Shown in pieces: positions 26,401 through 37,499 of a stretch of 64,000 nucleotides of DNA. This stretch comes from Ditylenchus dipsaci (Eukaryota > Nematoda > Chromadorea > Rhabditida > Anguinidae): the NCBI GenBank assembly GCA_004194705.1, contig SADC01001284.1, positions 62,001 through 126,000 of the forward strand. The letters are read 5' to 3'. The notes under the pieces were generated by a model. That model had not been told where the DNA came from. It worked only from the letters and a program-made list of their open reading frames with translations, and ran no database searches. A program made the translations under genes and the position numbers. Positions within the stretch are counted from its first letter, which is position 1, and each line of letters starts with the position of its first letter.

Positions 26401-29400
26401 TTTTTGATATTGCACTTCGGATGTACCCTTTCTTTACTTTTGAATTTACTGAAAATACAAATAAAAAATGTCTACATTGACATATTAATATCTCAAAACA
26501 TTGACGAATTAAAAAGATTTAAAAGTAAAAAAAATTATGAAATAATGACAAAAAAATAAAAAATAAAAAATAACAAAAATCAAAATGGTCAATTTGCCCC
26601 CCTAAAGGTGGTCCCTTTAAGTTTTATAAAAACATTCTATGAAAACACTAAAATACAGGTTATTCCTGAGATTTAGAACAGTCTAATTTATAATTTTATG
26701 AAAAATTACTGACCGAGTCTCCTTTTGTTCAGCTATATTCTGAGATCGGCTAGCCAGGTACTGCTTGATCAGTTGTTCTTGCAGATCAGCAGGAATTCCA
26801 GGATGAAGTATTGCTTGGGACTCACGCTTTTCAGGAGTCCGATTTGGCGAGATCGCCATCGGCTCGTCACAGACGATGGTTGTGTCAGCTGGCCTGGCGG
26901 TTGAGGAGCTAATTGCCACTCGATTTTGATTTCCGTTGGTGGAAGACAGCCCGGAAGATGGTCGTTCCTGCCTTCTAGCCTCATCGTCTGAAGAATTCAT
27001 ATGAAACAAATAACATCAATCATAATAAGAGTGCTTACCCAAATCAAGTATTTTCCAGGAATTATCTACGCAAGTCACGTATTCCGGCCATAACCGAGCA
27101 ATGGCGGCTAAAAAAATGAAAGTTAGATTTATTACTTTTAGAGTATTGTGTAGTCGTAGCACAGTGGGTAAGCCTCAGTGTTTACCACATAGTCCCGACG
27201 AATAACTTTTCTTATTCTTTTAAATTAATTATTGGATATTTGACCCGTTGCAAAATTTATTGAAATAGCGTTCAGATAAGGCTTTCATAAAAAATTTAAG
27301 GTTTACAAGTCTAGGCTTCAATGCCCAATACTTGTCCACTCTAAAACCACTGTTAGATCAAAAACTAATTTTTAGACAATACCTTGATTAAGAATACAGC
27401 GCATTCGATGACCACACTGTCCACTTCCTTCAATCTGCCAAATGCTTTCAGCAAATTTCTGCAGCAAAATGTCCTTGATGGTTTCGTCAGTCTCCGCCTC
27501 TGCTTTCTCGTAGTACTTTCTATAGTTGCGGTACTGAAAAAATGATGATCATAATGATTTCGATACTGAAATTTGTGTCAAACGGTGATATAATGCATAC
27601 CATGTATTTCATACGATGCTGAAATAAGCAATTAAAATGGTTGAAAATATAGAACTTTGCAAATAAAGTTACCATCGGCGCAGTCATGTGGTTAAACATT
27701 TCTGAAACAGTCGTCCAGTGGTTGCACATTCCACAATAGTAGGTCTCTAGCTCGGGATGGCCATAGCAGATGATCTGGTAAAGGGTGGATGCACCCAGAA
27801 TTCCTTTACGCTTTTTCAAAACCTTAAAAAATTTGGTTCGAATATAAAAGTCGAATTTTTTAGGTGGTTTAGTGTCCTAAGTTCGAATCCACCTGGCTGC
27901 GTGTCTATTTCTCGGTTACTTTTTTCACGGTTTTATAAAGTATGCAAATAAACCATGGATTTATTACAGTGGATTCAGATCAGTTCTATGTAACATCCGA
28001 AAATTCTTACCTCGTTGAAAAGAAGTGCAGGATCTTCTGGAGGAATCTTGTCGTAACCTTGCTTCCACACTAAAATGAAAAGTAAAACCATGTAACACGT
28101 AAATTATCAAAGAATATTATACAGTATTCAATCAGCTCCTCTACAGTCTTCAAATTGACCAAATCCTTTGAATACAGCTCCATTTTGGCGCGCATAACCA
28201 ACTCTGCCTGATCCACAACTACTGGAGCAACTACACCAGGCTGAAAAGCTGGAGTAGCGGGAATGCCGGCAGCATTCAATTGAGCCATGAACGGGAATGG
28301 TGGAGGGGCTAAATTTGGGTCGGTAAACCAAATGATAACAACATAAAGAAAACGCTTTTTCGAAATTTATGATAATTTTATAGCTGCTGTGGCGCAGGAG
28401 AAAAAAATTGTACATAGGGTACTTTTATTAAAAAAGCATCGAAAATTCTGAAAAAGACGTTGCTAGATGGTCAGCCAGTTAAAAGTTTGCACTTTAAAAA
28501 TTTCGAAATCTCCTTTTAAAATGATCTTAAAACTATACAAAATAGCTAACCTCCGAACTGAGTCTGTGGGTAGGTCATCATCGCAGGATTTGCAAACGGA
28601 AACATGGAAAACATAGATGCCGGTGGGGGCATTCCAAAGGGTGCAGCCATGACCGGAGGGGGTTGAGTCAAATTCACTGGCGGTAGAACCAACGGGGCTT
28701 CAGTGGTCACAGACGTAGTCGACTGAACCATACCACTGGCTGTAGTTGCTGAAGACATGGAAGCAGCAGTGGCCATTAAATCGCTGATGGTTCTGTTGTG
28801 GTCTGGCGCTGGAGGGGCGGTTTTGGCCGGTTCATTGGTGAGAATAGCATGGAGGTCCACTCCTCGCTCCTTGAGCAACCTTTCGGCAAAGCTCTCTACC
28901 TGCTTTTTGCATTCTCCTGGACGGTTTGGGCGATGCTGGCCGGTATTGGGGGCACAAGTCTGAGAGTTGGCGGTGGCAGAACTGGTTTGATGTCGCTGGA
29001 TGTGTCCCACCGGCTTTTGGCCTTCTTGCCGGTCTCTTCTATCTCCGCTTTGACTTTGCTGACGTCCGGAGCGTTTCTGAAGTGGTAAGGATTGCTTGAC
29101 ACAGGATTTGGAGCTGGAGTCTCCTTCCCGATGGGCAAATTGATCTGGATCTTGGCTGGAGCCTTCTTGAGCCGATTCATTAGAGATTGCTGGATGGCGG
29201 AAGGATCTACTTCCGAAGACTTGGATCTGGAGCGATTGTCTCTGCGGTTTCTGGAGCGAGATCTTTCCTCTCTGCTCTTGGAGCGAGATCTGTGCCCTCT
29301 GCTCTTAGAGCGAGATCTGTGATGACGTCTAGAGTGGGTCTTGGATCTAGAACAATTTTTTTTTAAATATACACGAGTACTCTTAAGGAAAATTTTATTG

Positions 29401-32400
29401 TCATGAGTTTTTAACAGTTTAAATGATGTCTCTTTACATACACTTGACCACTGAAAATGTACTACTCGATCATAGATACAATTTGAGTGGTCTTTAGCTT
29501 GAATGTCGCAAAAGTATGAACGTAAAAAGTGTCTGTTAGATTGCTAAAAACCCTATCAGGCACTTTTTACAAAGCTGAAAAACTACAGAGAAGCAAAATT
29601 TCGAGACTATTATTAGGGGGGGGTCTTGAATTAGAGGAAATACGGTAACCCTAAGACCAAAACAATTTTTACCCAGATTTTTCTTGTATTTGAATAAGAA
29701 AATTTAATCTACCTAGAACGAGATCTGGAGCGAGATCTGCGAGAGCGCTCATGTCCGCGAGACTTGTTACGACTACGGGAACGAGATCTGCTTCTTTTTC
29801 GGTGACTGGCTTTCTTGGAAGGAGATCTGCTGCGGTTGATGCGCTGACCCCTGTAATATTGAACCGGAGAGCGGGATTTGCTTCTTCTGGACTTCTCTCT
29901 ACTCCTGGGCTCAATTACGTCGCCTGGACGACGTTCAGGCGAGACTGATCTTCTCAACAAATGGGGATGCAGAGTGCCACCTCCGTGGGGAGCTGCGAAC
30001 CGCTGGGCATAGGCGTAGGCACCTCCAAATCTGTAAATGGTGTATTGAGATTAGTGGTTTTGGTGAAGACATTGGTTGGAATGGAGATTTAAGACTATTT
30101 TCGAGAGAAAAAGATTCTAAGACCAGACATAATAATAAGTAGTGACGGAATGGCTAACCTTGAAGCATTGGGCTGAGCCCATAAGTGTCCGCCTCTTGAC
30201 TCCCAGTTCTAATTGAAAAGGATGTATTAATAGGTGGAATACAAACATTTACTACGGCCAAAGCCTTTGAATTTTGTTTATCGAAAAAAATTATATTAGA
30301 ATCGCAAGAATTCAAGCAAGAATCAGAACTTCGAGCAGATCCTACAGAAGAGCTTTTAAAACTAGAGGGTTTTTTTAAGAATTTTCTGCAAAATTTACAT
30401 TGACCTGTAGTCTCAACTATGACGCAAGCATTTAGCTCAGCTATGCATATTGGTGGTGCCCAGGGTAGCCCCAAAGTTAAATCAGAATTTAGGTCCTGAA
30501 AATCAGATTTTTTCCCCAAAATCAGACACATCAGTCTAGATCAGTTAAAAAATTTGATTTCGGACAAAAAAAATAAGGAATTAAATCCACAAATAGAATC
30601 CAAATTGAATTGCATCTAAAAATCAGAAAATTCCTCATAGATCAGGACATCTGGCAACCCTGGTTTCATCTGAGATTTAGTTTAATTGATGTTATCATGT
30701 AAAATCCTGCAAAAACTACAAAAACTCCAGATTTATCGCTTTACAGTTGAAGTAATTTTAGAACAACTCCAGCATGTAGGCCAAAAGACCATTTAGTGTA
30801 AGAATTTTAAAAATGCTCACAGAGAAAATTTGTCATGCTATTTAAGACATTTCAAGCTCATCTCCGCGAAGTGAAATTAATTGTTTTCAGGCAAAATTTA
30901 AAGCGTAAAGACCAACCTGGCAGTGGAAGCCCTGGCGTGAAACGAGTGAAAAGCGGGTCGAGCTCTATAGTCATATTGGTGAGTATCAGGCAAGGCATGA
31001 AACTTTTTGTAGGTAGGTGAGCGAGACCCCTCTCTAGAGGGAGTAGGCGACTTGGACTTCCTGTTATTGCTGGTGACTGAATTGCCTCTGTGACTGACCG
31101 CATGGCTGGACACATTCTCGCTTTCAGCTTCTTCATTGGCAGTGTCGGCGTCAGGATGCACACTGTATTCGGAGGTGTTCAATAATTTTTGCTTAGCCAA
31201 TTCCAAATTCATCTCCTCTTCCACAGACGTGCTTCTATGCAAGGCGGTCTGTACAAACTGCTGACCCTCTGTCAAACTCCGCTTCTGCATTTTTCCAGTG
31301 TAAATGGCCATCGGAGCAGCGTTTGAGAGGTGGTCATCGATAATGGAGACGGGTGATCATCTTCAAGAACAGCCTTGATTTCGGTGGACTCGCAGAACCT
31401 TCCCTGCGAGAAGTCGAATATGATGATTTCCTAAAAAATATATGACCAATTGAAGATTTGAAAAAAGTGTTAATAAGACTACTTCCTGCTCTTTTTCAAG
31501 TCCCTTGAGTGCTTTGTTGAAGAGTTTGCGGATGTTCTTTTGCTTGGTGGCAAGGTCTTCTTCTTTTAGCAGCATCGCTTCCAGATCACCGATGGTTTGC
31601 GGACGGTGTTTGTGCTAAAAAATGGTATGTCTTACTACTGCAAAGTTAAAAATATGAAAAAATGGAAAAGAAATGTTGGTTCCCAGCGAGAACTCGAACC
31701 GTATTGCTGGTAAAAACGCATGGTCTTCCAAACCAGGAGACTATTCATATTTAGTAAAGACACTAACCACATAGTAAAAGATGTGCGTAAATGAGCGAAT
31801 GTGATGCTCCAGCTCAATCTTGGAGGCTTTGAGAGTCTCAGCACAAAGAGTACAATACAAATCGCGTTTACTGCTAAAGTTTCGCCTCTCATGGACATCG
31901 CCCAAACCAAGTTGGGCATAGACGAATTCATAGGCTTTGCGAGCTTCATTCCATTTCCAAGTGATTTTCTAAACAAATTCACAAATTGAAAATGTTGGAA
32001 ACATGGAAAAGAAACTGAGTAAAATATGCCTTCTTTTCATTTGGTTGTTGAAAACGGCTGACTTCAAAGGAGGATGACAGATTGTAGATTCGCTTGTTTT
32101 CATCTTGAATTTTTAAATAAGTAACCAGTGAATAAGCGGAAATTGTGGAAAAGTACCGAATGGGTTCTGTTTGAGGGCCAGCTGTCTGGCCCAATGACTG
32201 GGACTCAACAAGTGCTCGGCAAAACAAACATCCACCTTTTCAAATGAGCACGAAAAAGCTTGATTACATTCCTGTAAAATTGATGTAAAAATATGAACAA
32301 GTCAACATTGAGAGTATTAAAAACAGCATATTTTTTCACAAAAGCACATCAATTCATGAAATTTTTATCTACCTGGCAGAAGAAAATCACGAGGTCACTC

Positions 32401-35400
32401 TCTAACCCTTTGATCTCAACATTGCAAGAGCGGAAAGCGATATTTAGCGGAACTGAAAATAGAATTGGTGAAAACAATTTTTTAACAAATGAAATTGACT
32501 CAAAACACTCAAGTTTGATCCCGCATAAGACTACACCAGCCAATGAGATTAGCCAAAAGACATTCAAATTAGGATAAAAACAGTGCCGGACGCACCGGCG
32601 AGACGAACTTGAAAGGGTGTATGCTTAACAAAAATCGTGAAAAACAAAACATTTTTTGTTTAAAAACATCAGATTTTGAAAACAGTTGCAATTTTAAAAT
32701 AACATCAAAGACTATACAAAAAAGGCGGTGGGCCCAGCTGGGAATCAAAGTTGAGAAGTTTTTTCACCAAATCAAAATTTGACCTTCCAGCAAAAAATCA
32801 TACCGTTTATATCCTCGTTAGGTCTACTTTCAATAGACAGAAGGCTGGATTGACGCAATTCAGGTGGAATAGCAGCCTAGAAGAGCAAAAAATAAATGTG
32901 GAAATTGAAAAACCGTTTTGGTACCAATTGAAGCAGCAATCTTGGAACAGTTCCAAAACAATTTGAAGTACAAGCCATCACAGGGTCGTAAATAGAAAGT
33001 CTCTGTATTGACATGTCTAGTTTGCAGTGCTTCAAGTAATCCATAACTAAATTCTTTTTCTGGTCCACATCGGTGTATTTCCACAACGTTCCTAGCAGTT
33101 TCTTGTTAATCAGGTGCTAAACACGAAAATTTACTGAAAAATTCGGTCAACAAATAGATCAGACATAAAGATAGCTAACAACAGACACATATGTGATAGT
33201 AAAAAGCAGAATGATTCAAAGATAAAAATAACTTACGATTACTCGAGTAATGTGGTCATACGAACGAACTGAAAATAAAAATAGATCAATATCGTGTTTG
33301 TAAAGTTGCAAAACATTTGTCAAAAAGTTTCTTGGGCTTGTTTTGAAAACAAAATCTACTGTGGCGTTAAATCACTCATGGTTTTTCGTGTTTTACTAAA
33401 CTGGTCTTGGATGCGTGAGGATGGGCTCCGTCTGGCTGCATAACTTTTTGATATTATAACATTGGTTTCAACTATTGAGGTTTTTTTTTTGTAATTTTCA
33501 GCAGCCTTTCTGAGAAATTCTGAGAATAAAATTGTTCGCCACTTACTGAAAAGTTAGGCCAGTGACCACCTTTAAAAATGACCTTTTTAAATTTTTGGTC
33601 GCTTTACCGATTTTTAGAAAAAGAAAATTTAGGTTTTTGAAAAATGGTGGCAGAATCTTAACGGAACTTAAAAAATTAAAAAAAATTCCGAACTTTGCTG
33701 GGGGTTGAACTATGACCGTCCGTTAATTTATACTGTCAATGAGATAGACATGCAGCCAGATAGGATAGAACTTTAGACTCATAAACCGAACAAATTATAA
33801 CTCGTGATTAACCAAAATGCACAAAAAGTTATTGGGGTTTCTTTAAAAACTGTATCTTGACAATACCCAAGAAACTTTTGTATCAAATAATTTTTCGTGT
33901 CATTTTCACACATTTCAGTATTAAACACTGACCATGCAAGCACATAACATCGTCGTCCTCGTAACTGCACACTAAATAGCAGCACAAGCAGGTGGTTTGT
34001 CTGTTCAGTTCATCTCTCACAATATATTGCAGACCGAAGTAACTAAAAGTTTTCAAAACAAACCATAAAAATACCGAAAAAAGCAAGTCCAAATAATGAC
34101 AAACCAATGGTCCTGAATCGGGATCAGACCTAGAGCGACTGAATATCTATCATCCCAGCCTTTTTGACCGGTTCTAAATGATGGCAGAGACTTGCCAGCC
34201 GACTTGCTCACAAAATTAGCTCCGTCTGAATATGACAAAAATGCTAAATTTGCTGTAAAAGATCCAAAATTTGAATACCAGCATAACAAAGTGCCCGTTT
34301 GGCGGCCCAGTCGAAGTGATCTTCTTCAAAAATATGGTTTTGCCAGGAGTCTTTCTGCGTCAGTTTGACGTATTGCTTGCAATCCTAAGGAAAGTTAAAT
34401 GGTTTTGCAGGATAAAAGCATGCCAAATTTGTGCAACATACAGAAAAAGAATAGCAAAAAGCCAGTTGGACATGGTTTTAACTTTTTTTCACTAGATTGA
34501 GTGTCATTCATCATTGAAATAAAGGAATACGAAAAAATACAAAATTTTACTTTGGCGGGAATTAGGTAATACTGAATTTTTGAACCACGGAGAAGCCCAT
34601 GAAAGCAATGAATGGAATATTTGGTTTTTCTTAGAGATTCTCGTTTTTTATAAGTTTTGAAAAACGATATCCAACTGGCCATCTTCCCGGAAAATTACTT
34701 ACTTCACACCAATTAGCCTTAAAAGAGGCCACCCAAACTTCCTCGACATTGGTAGCCTCAAAGGCTCGTTTGTCCACACTTCCAACTCGCTTGAGTAGTT
34801 GGGGGAAATGAGCGTCGCAGGTATGATGCTTTCCGACTTTCATTTCATCCGTAATCCCGGCTAGCAAAATTGCATGGCGATCCTCTATCTTCAAAAATTG
34901 GGCGTTGAGAAGTTTGCTGGGACTGTTTTTGCGCTGAAACGTGCATTTATTGGGTCAAAAATGTAAAAAGTGCATGTAAAACACACGTACCACACATCGC
35001 TCAATATGGTACTCACTAGCGAAATGGTCAGTGACATCACGGTTCGAAACAACGCAAAAACAGATTTTGCAGAAAGAGTCGTTACTTCCTGAAGTAAATA
35101 CATAAATTTTATGAGGGCTGTTGGACACACAAATGGACCACAACAAAATAGGTATAAAATAATAACATTGAATTGATTGAAATCGTAAAAAATTTCACAG
35201 TAAACTAGAAATCGCTAAATGGCAATAGCAATAAAGTTTGAACCCCTGAGTGGAGAGTCGAGCCGACGACTTCTTTTTTGCCTCGCATCACGGTATCCAG
35301 TAAGCCATGCGAGTTCATAGGAACATTCCTATTAGTTTTTGGCCATCAATCATTCTTTACTCCAGTTCTATTTTCCTGCTGGATACTTTGAACTAATAAA

Positions 35401-37493
35401 AGAAAATCGTAAAAGACCAGAGAGAGAAAGGAGAAACAATATTTTGTGAAATTTTTGGGAAGATAAAAATTGTAATCCTAACCTTTGAAATGAACTAGAT
35501 GCTCAAAACTACACGATTTTCCATAAAATGCTCCCTCTACGCAGTTGAACGCACCCAGATCAGTAGTTTTAGTGGATCTGTATTCACAGAACGAGGGTAA
35601 TCCCTGTTTCTCCTCCAACTTGGCTTCATTTAGCAGGGTAAGAATGAATCTGCACTTCTGATGAGTTGTGGTTGCCAGATGTGCGCTCCACGCTTTCTGC
35701 AACAGCTCCTCTTTTTCATATGCCACAAAGTCTTCGCAGCATATCTAAAACAGCGAATCAAAGTCTCTTACAACCTCTCAAACTTAAAATCTTACATAGC
35801 AATGTACTATAGAGTGGAGATCATCGATTGGCTCGGCCACATACTCAGCGGGCACCTCTTCCTCCGAAATACCCAACTTTTGAAAAGCCCAAGAACGCTC
35901 CTTTTCATGCAGAATATATACATCAGGAGGAGCCAGCCCTTTGGAGTCGTAGAGCACATCCAAAACTGCATCTTGTTCAATCATAGAGTGCTTGTCAGGA
36001 GTACTTCTTTGTTGGGCTTTGATCAAGGCGGCAAAACGATCTGGGTGGTACTCACTCTTAAAATGAATGTATTACCGAAACGATACCGGCACAGAGAATG
36101 AGCAGCTTACGATATAGGTACGTTTATGGTAAGAGCTGTACAAGTGGGCATCAGCAGACTCCAAGGTCTTCCCAGCCACATAGCAGATGGTGCAAGCCCA
36201 GAATGGAGAGCTGGCCCAGGAGAAGTTCAGTTCACAGATGCAGTCCAGGCCTGAAAATTGAGGGAGGTGAGTTGTTGGTAAGTAGACCATAGAAAATTAC
36301 AGATCACACGAAATTTATGTAGCGGTTATGTAGCAGGTTTTTTTGGAGTTACAGGCTACTCTGAGTGGTTGCCATTGGCTTATACTTTTATAGTTTTTGA
36401 CTTTATCGAGGTCAGAAATTAGTTAGTCTTTTTGGCAATATCTTGATATTGAGATAAAAAATGTTGTTCTAGAATTTGGGACAGCTTCCCACTTAGATAG
36501 ATATAAATCGGGTTAAATGATATAGCATTTTGTAAGCTTAGTTACTTTCAGGACTAGCCCATAAATCTTGAGGCTCATGCCTTTGATTATTGTTATGGCC
36601 AATCGAAAATCACGGCTCGAGCCTGGTGAAAATCTAAAATAACCTACCAGCAACAGAAGTGTTGGCCCTATAGTAGCGCTCGTAGAGAATGGATTCACTG
36701 GAACTAGGCACTAGGCAGGACAGTTCTTTGGACAGAAAGTCGTAGACCACGGTTCTCTGAAATTAAGATTTATTTAAACCATCCATTATCATCTTCCTAG
36801 TTAACGACTACGGGGTGTCTTAATAATTTTGGGAACTTATTGTTTGAGGTTACAAGGTTACGGATCAGGGCTGCGGAATCTTGGAAATTTTCATCAAAGT
36901 TAAAGGGTCATTGCCGTCTACGACAACGGTCGTCCCCTGCAGATTCAAAAAGGTTTCCTAATTATTGAACTTGTGTACGGATTTTTCAACTTTGTTTCTA
37001 AGAAAACTTTGCCTAAAATTAAATTCTAGGCCTTGTTTTGTTAGAGACCAAGCTGAAAAATCCGTACAGAAGTTCAATGATTAGGCAAAAAAATTTGAAT
37101 TGGCGGGAGGGGGGGGGCAATTCAAAACAGGTGGCAATGCCACTTCAATAGTTTTTCTTGCCAAGTTAAACAAATCTAGTTCAAAAAAGCCAAAAACTAG
37201 GTTATGAGACTCATGTCAAAATATTTTTCTCTAATTTTCTCGACTTACGAAAAAATGGCGCCAAAACAAAAGCTCCATGATTATTGGGACACCCTGCACC
37301 CTAATGGACAAAACACCTTACGTCTTTGTGCATTTTTTCATTTTCATGCTCCTCTTTTTCTTCAGGAGTGGAGTGTTGGGTTTGGCAAACCTGAAATTTT
37401 ACACAAATTTTCTATCAGGATCAAGAATTATTTAAGTTAAAGAGTAGGTACCAAGCAAGTATCATGAGACCACACATCTTCACGGATAGGCAT
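20429..37493 (-). CDS. Very large multi-zinc-finger, RS- and Gln-rich nuclear protein (unrecognised)
   Basis: A single gene model of about 37 exons and roughly 2,300 residues. It starts at MPIREDVWSHDTCL (37452-37493) and ends LLNPHKK at 20429. Order: seven U1-type fingers of form C-x2-C...H-x5-H (36.2-31.7 kb), a short acidic/charged region (31.6-30.9 kb), an RS domain (30.0-29.2 kb), a Pro-rich stretch (29.2-28.2 kb), an eighth finger YCGMC...H (27.7 kb), a second RS block (24.6-24.2 kb), a conserved-looking helical segment (22.9-23.1 kb) and a Gln/acidic tail. Most junction phases agree, including AAGGCTATG to CTGGCTTCT across the 24.0-23.1 kb intron. Single-base frame breaks occur near 31344, 28904 and 21720-21800, and a few junctions (for example near 34030 and 30200) are out of phase. 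RS blocks and U1-type fingers suggest pre-mRNA processing or nuclear-speckle work, which is inference. It could be two adjacent genes. Confidence 0.7.
20809..21042. repeat. MITE with ACCGTATATTCTC ends, inside an intron of the large gene
   Basis: The left end ACCGTATATTCTCTATTAGA and right end TCTAATCGAGAATATACGGT are inverted copies, with GGGCCTTCTATT repeats inside. It belongs to the group seen at 15275-15513 and 49688-49808. Confidence 0.8.
22375..22445 (-). repeat. tRNA-derived SINE-like sequence in intron
   Basis: On the minus strand GTGGCTCACTGACTTGAG resembles an internal box A, and 30-40 bp later AAGTTCGATTCATCC resembles box B. The spacing fits a tRNA-like head. There is no convincing full cloverleaf, so a SINE or decayed tRNA fits better than a working tRNA. 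Confidence 0.5.
23465..23700. repeat. Hairpin repeat family, most complete palindromic copy
   Basis: The left arm has ACTCTGGTATGCATAT, then ATCTAAGGTATGTGGGTG. The centre is CCCCTGCGCCCCCGAAGGGG followed by its mirror. The right arm is inverted and diverged, with ACTCACTTACCTTAGACATG. It shows the family is a long inverted repeat with a GC-rich loop. It lies in the intron between exons 23997-24290 and 22476-23144 of the large gene. Confidence 0.8.
24230..24605 (-). other. RS domain 2 of the large gene
   Basis: Three short exons encode SDSRRSRERSRERSPSRRR, then ERSRSRSRRSRSRSPYSK, then RSRSPKPSSSSSKKGEP. The last exon continues into FLDKIGDKRGAMELY and ends at AGKAM, with donor gtatga near 24000. 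The introns between them are under 100 bp. Confidence 0.75.
25030..26690. mobile_element. Long palindromic element in an intron, interrupted by a second element
   Basis: The left arm (about 25030-25170, including CAATTGACCATTTTGATTTT) is mirrored by 26575-26690 (AAATCAAAATGGTCAATTTG). Inner arms around 25920-26100 and 26340-26560 mirror each other too, for example AAAGTAAAGAAAGGGTAAAT against TACCCTTTCTTTACTTTTGA. The palindrome is interrupted by the element at 25182-25886. It sits in the intron between the 26700-26990 and 24500-24605 exons of the large gene. Confidence 0.75.
25182..25886. mobile_element. Mutator-like foldback element with tandem-repeat inverted ends
   Basis: The ends GGGCAGGAGTAAGATGCGGC and GCCGCATCTTACTCCTGCCC are exact inverted copies. 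Each arm then holds about ten units of a 15-17-bp motif like CAAATTGCGGCAAAAT. The flanks GTTTTTC (left) and GTTTTTTC (right) may be a target duplication differing in one homopolymer base. No transposase is seen. The architecture matches the elements at 39915 and 61237. Confidence 0.8.
29215..29960 (-). other. RS domain 1 of the large gene
   Basis: Two exons (about 29710-30030 and 28900-29347) encode RSRSRSRSR-type runs, KSRSPVQYY and SREERSRSRNRR, then KAPAKIQINLPIGK. SR dipeptide repeats like these are phosphorylated in nuclear-speckle proteins. Immediately downstream the frame SIAQTVQENAK breaks at an A run (28904-28908 on the plus strand) and resumes as KQVESFAERLLKERG with one added base. 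Confidence 0.8.
31675..31765 (-). repeat. tRNA-derived SINE-like sequence in intron
   Basis: On the minus strand TAGTCTCCTGGTTTGGAAGA (box A-like) is followed by ACGGTTCGAGTTCTCGC (box B-like) and a GGGAACCA end. It lies in an intron of the large gene next to the finger-7 exon. Confidence 0.5.
35240..35325 (-). repeat. tRNA-derived SINE-like sequence in intron
   Basis: On the minus strand CATGGCTTACTGGATACC (box A-like) is followed by TCGGCTCGACTCTCC (box B-like). It lies in the intron between the finger-2 and finger-3 exons of the large gene. Confidence 0.45.
36899..37146. repeat. Palindromic MITE-like element, relative of 6691-6929
   Basis: TTGTGTACGGATTTTTCAAC and its mirror with AAATCCGTACAGAAGTTCAA lie around a centre of ATTCTAGGCCTTGTTTTG. 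It is in the first intron of the large gene. Confidence 0.7.
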
Positions 37494-37499
37494 TTTAAG

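Larger units (their letters stand above)
31618..36250 (-). other. Tandem U1-type zinc-finger array (fingers 1-7)
   Basis: Fingers in order: 1 WACTICYV...HLYSSYH (36111-36250); 2 HCYICCED...HLATTTH (split near 35745/35797); 3 FCKICFCV...HFASEYH (35000-35085); 4 WCEDCKQY...HIFEEDH (split, 34700/34384); 5 TCLCCYLV...HVRSYDH (33930-34015 plus 33240-33270); 6 FCQECNQA...HLLSPSH (split, 32390/32275); 7 YCTLCAET...HIRSFTH (31770-31860). All keep C-x2-C and H-x5-H spacing, as in U1-C, matrin and other RNA-linked fingers. Fingers 2, 4 and 6 are each split by an intron inside the C-x2-C. Exons carrying fingers 1, 3, 5 and 7 end a few residues after the last His. The linkers are poorly conserved. Confidence 0.75.

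Noticed and set aside
31675..31765. Functional tRNA gene
   Set aside because: Box A/B-like words are present, but I cannot form a full cloverleaf with matching acceptor stem, so it is listed only as SINE-like.
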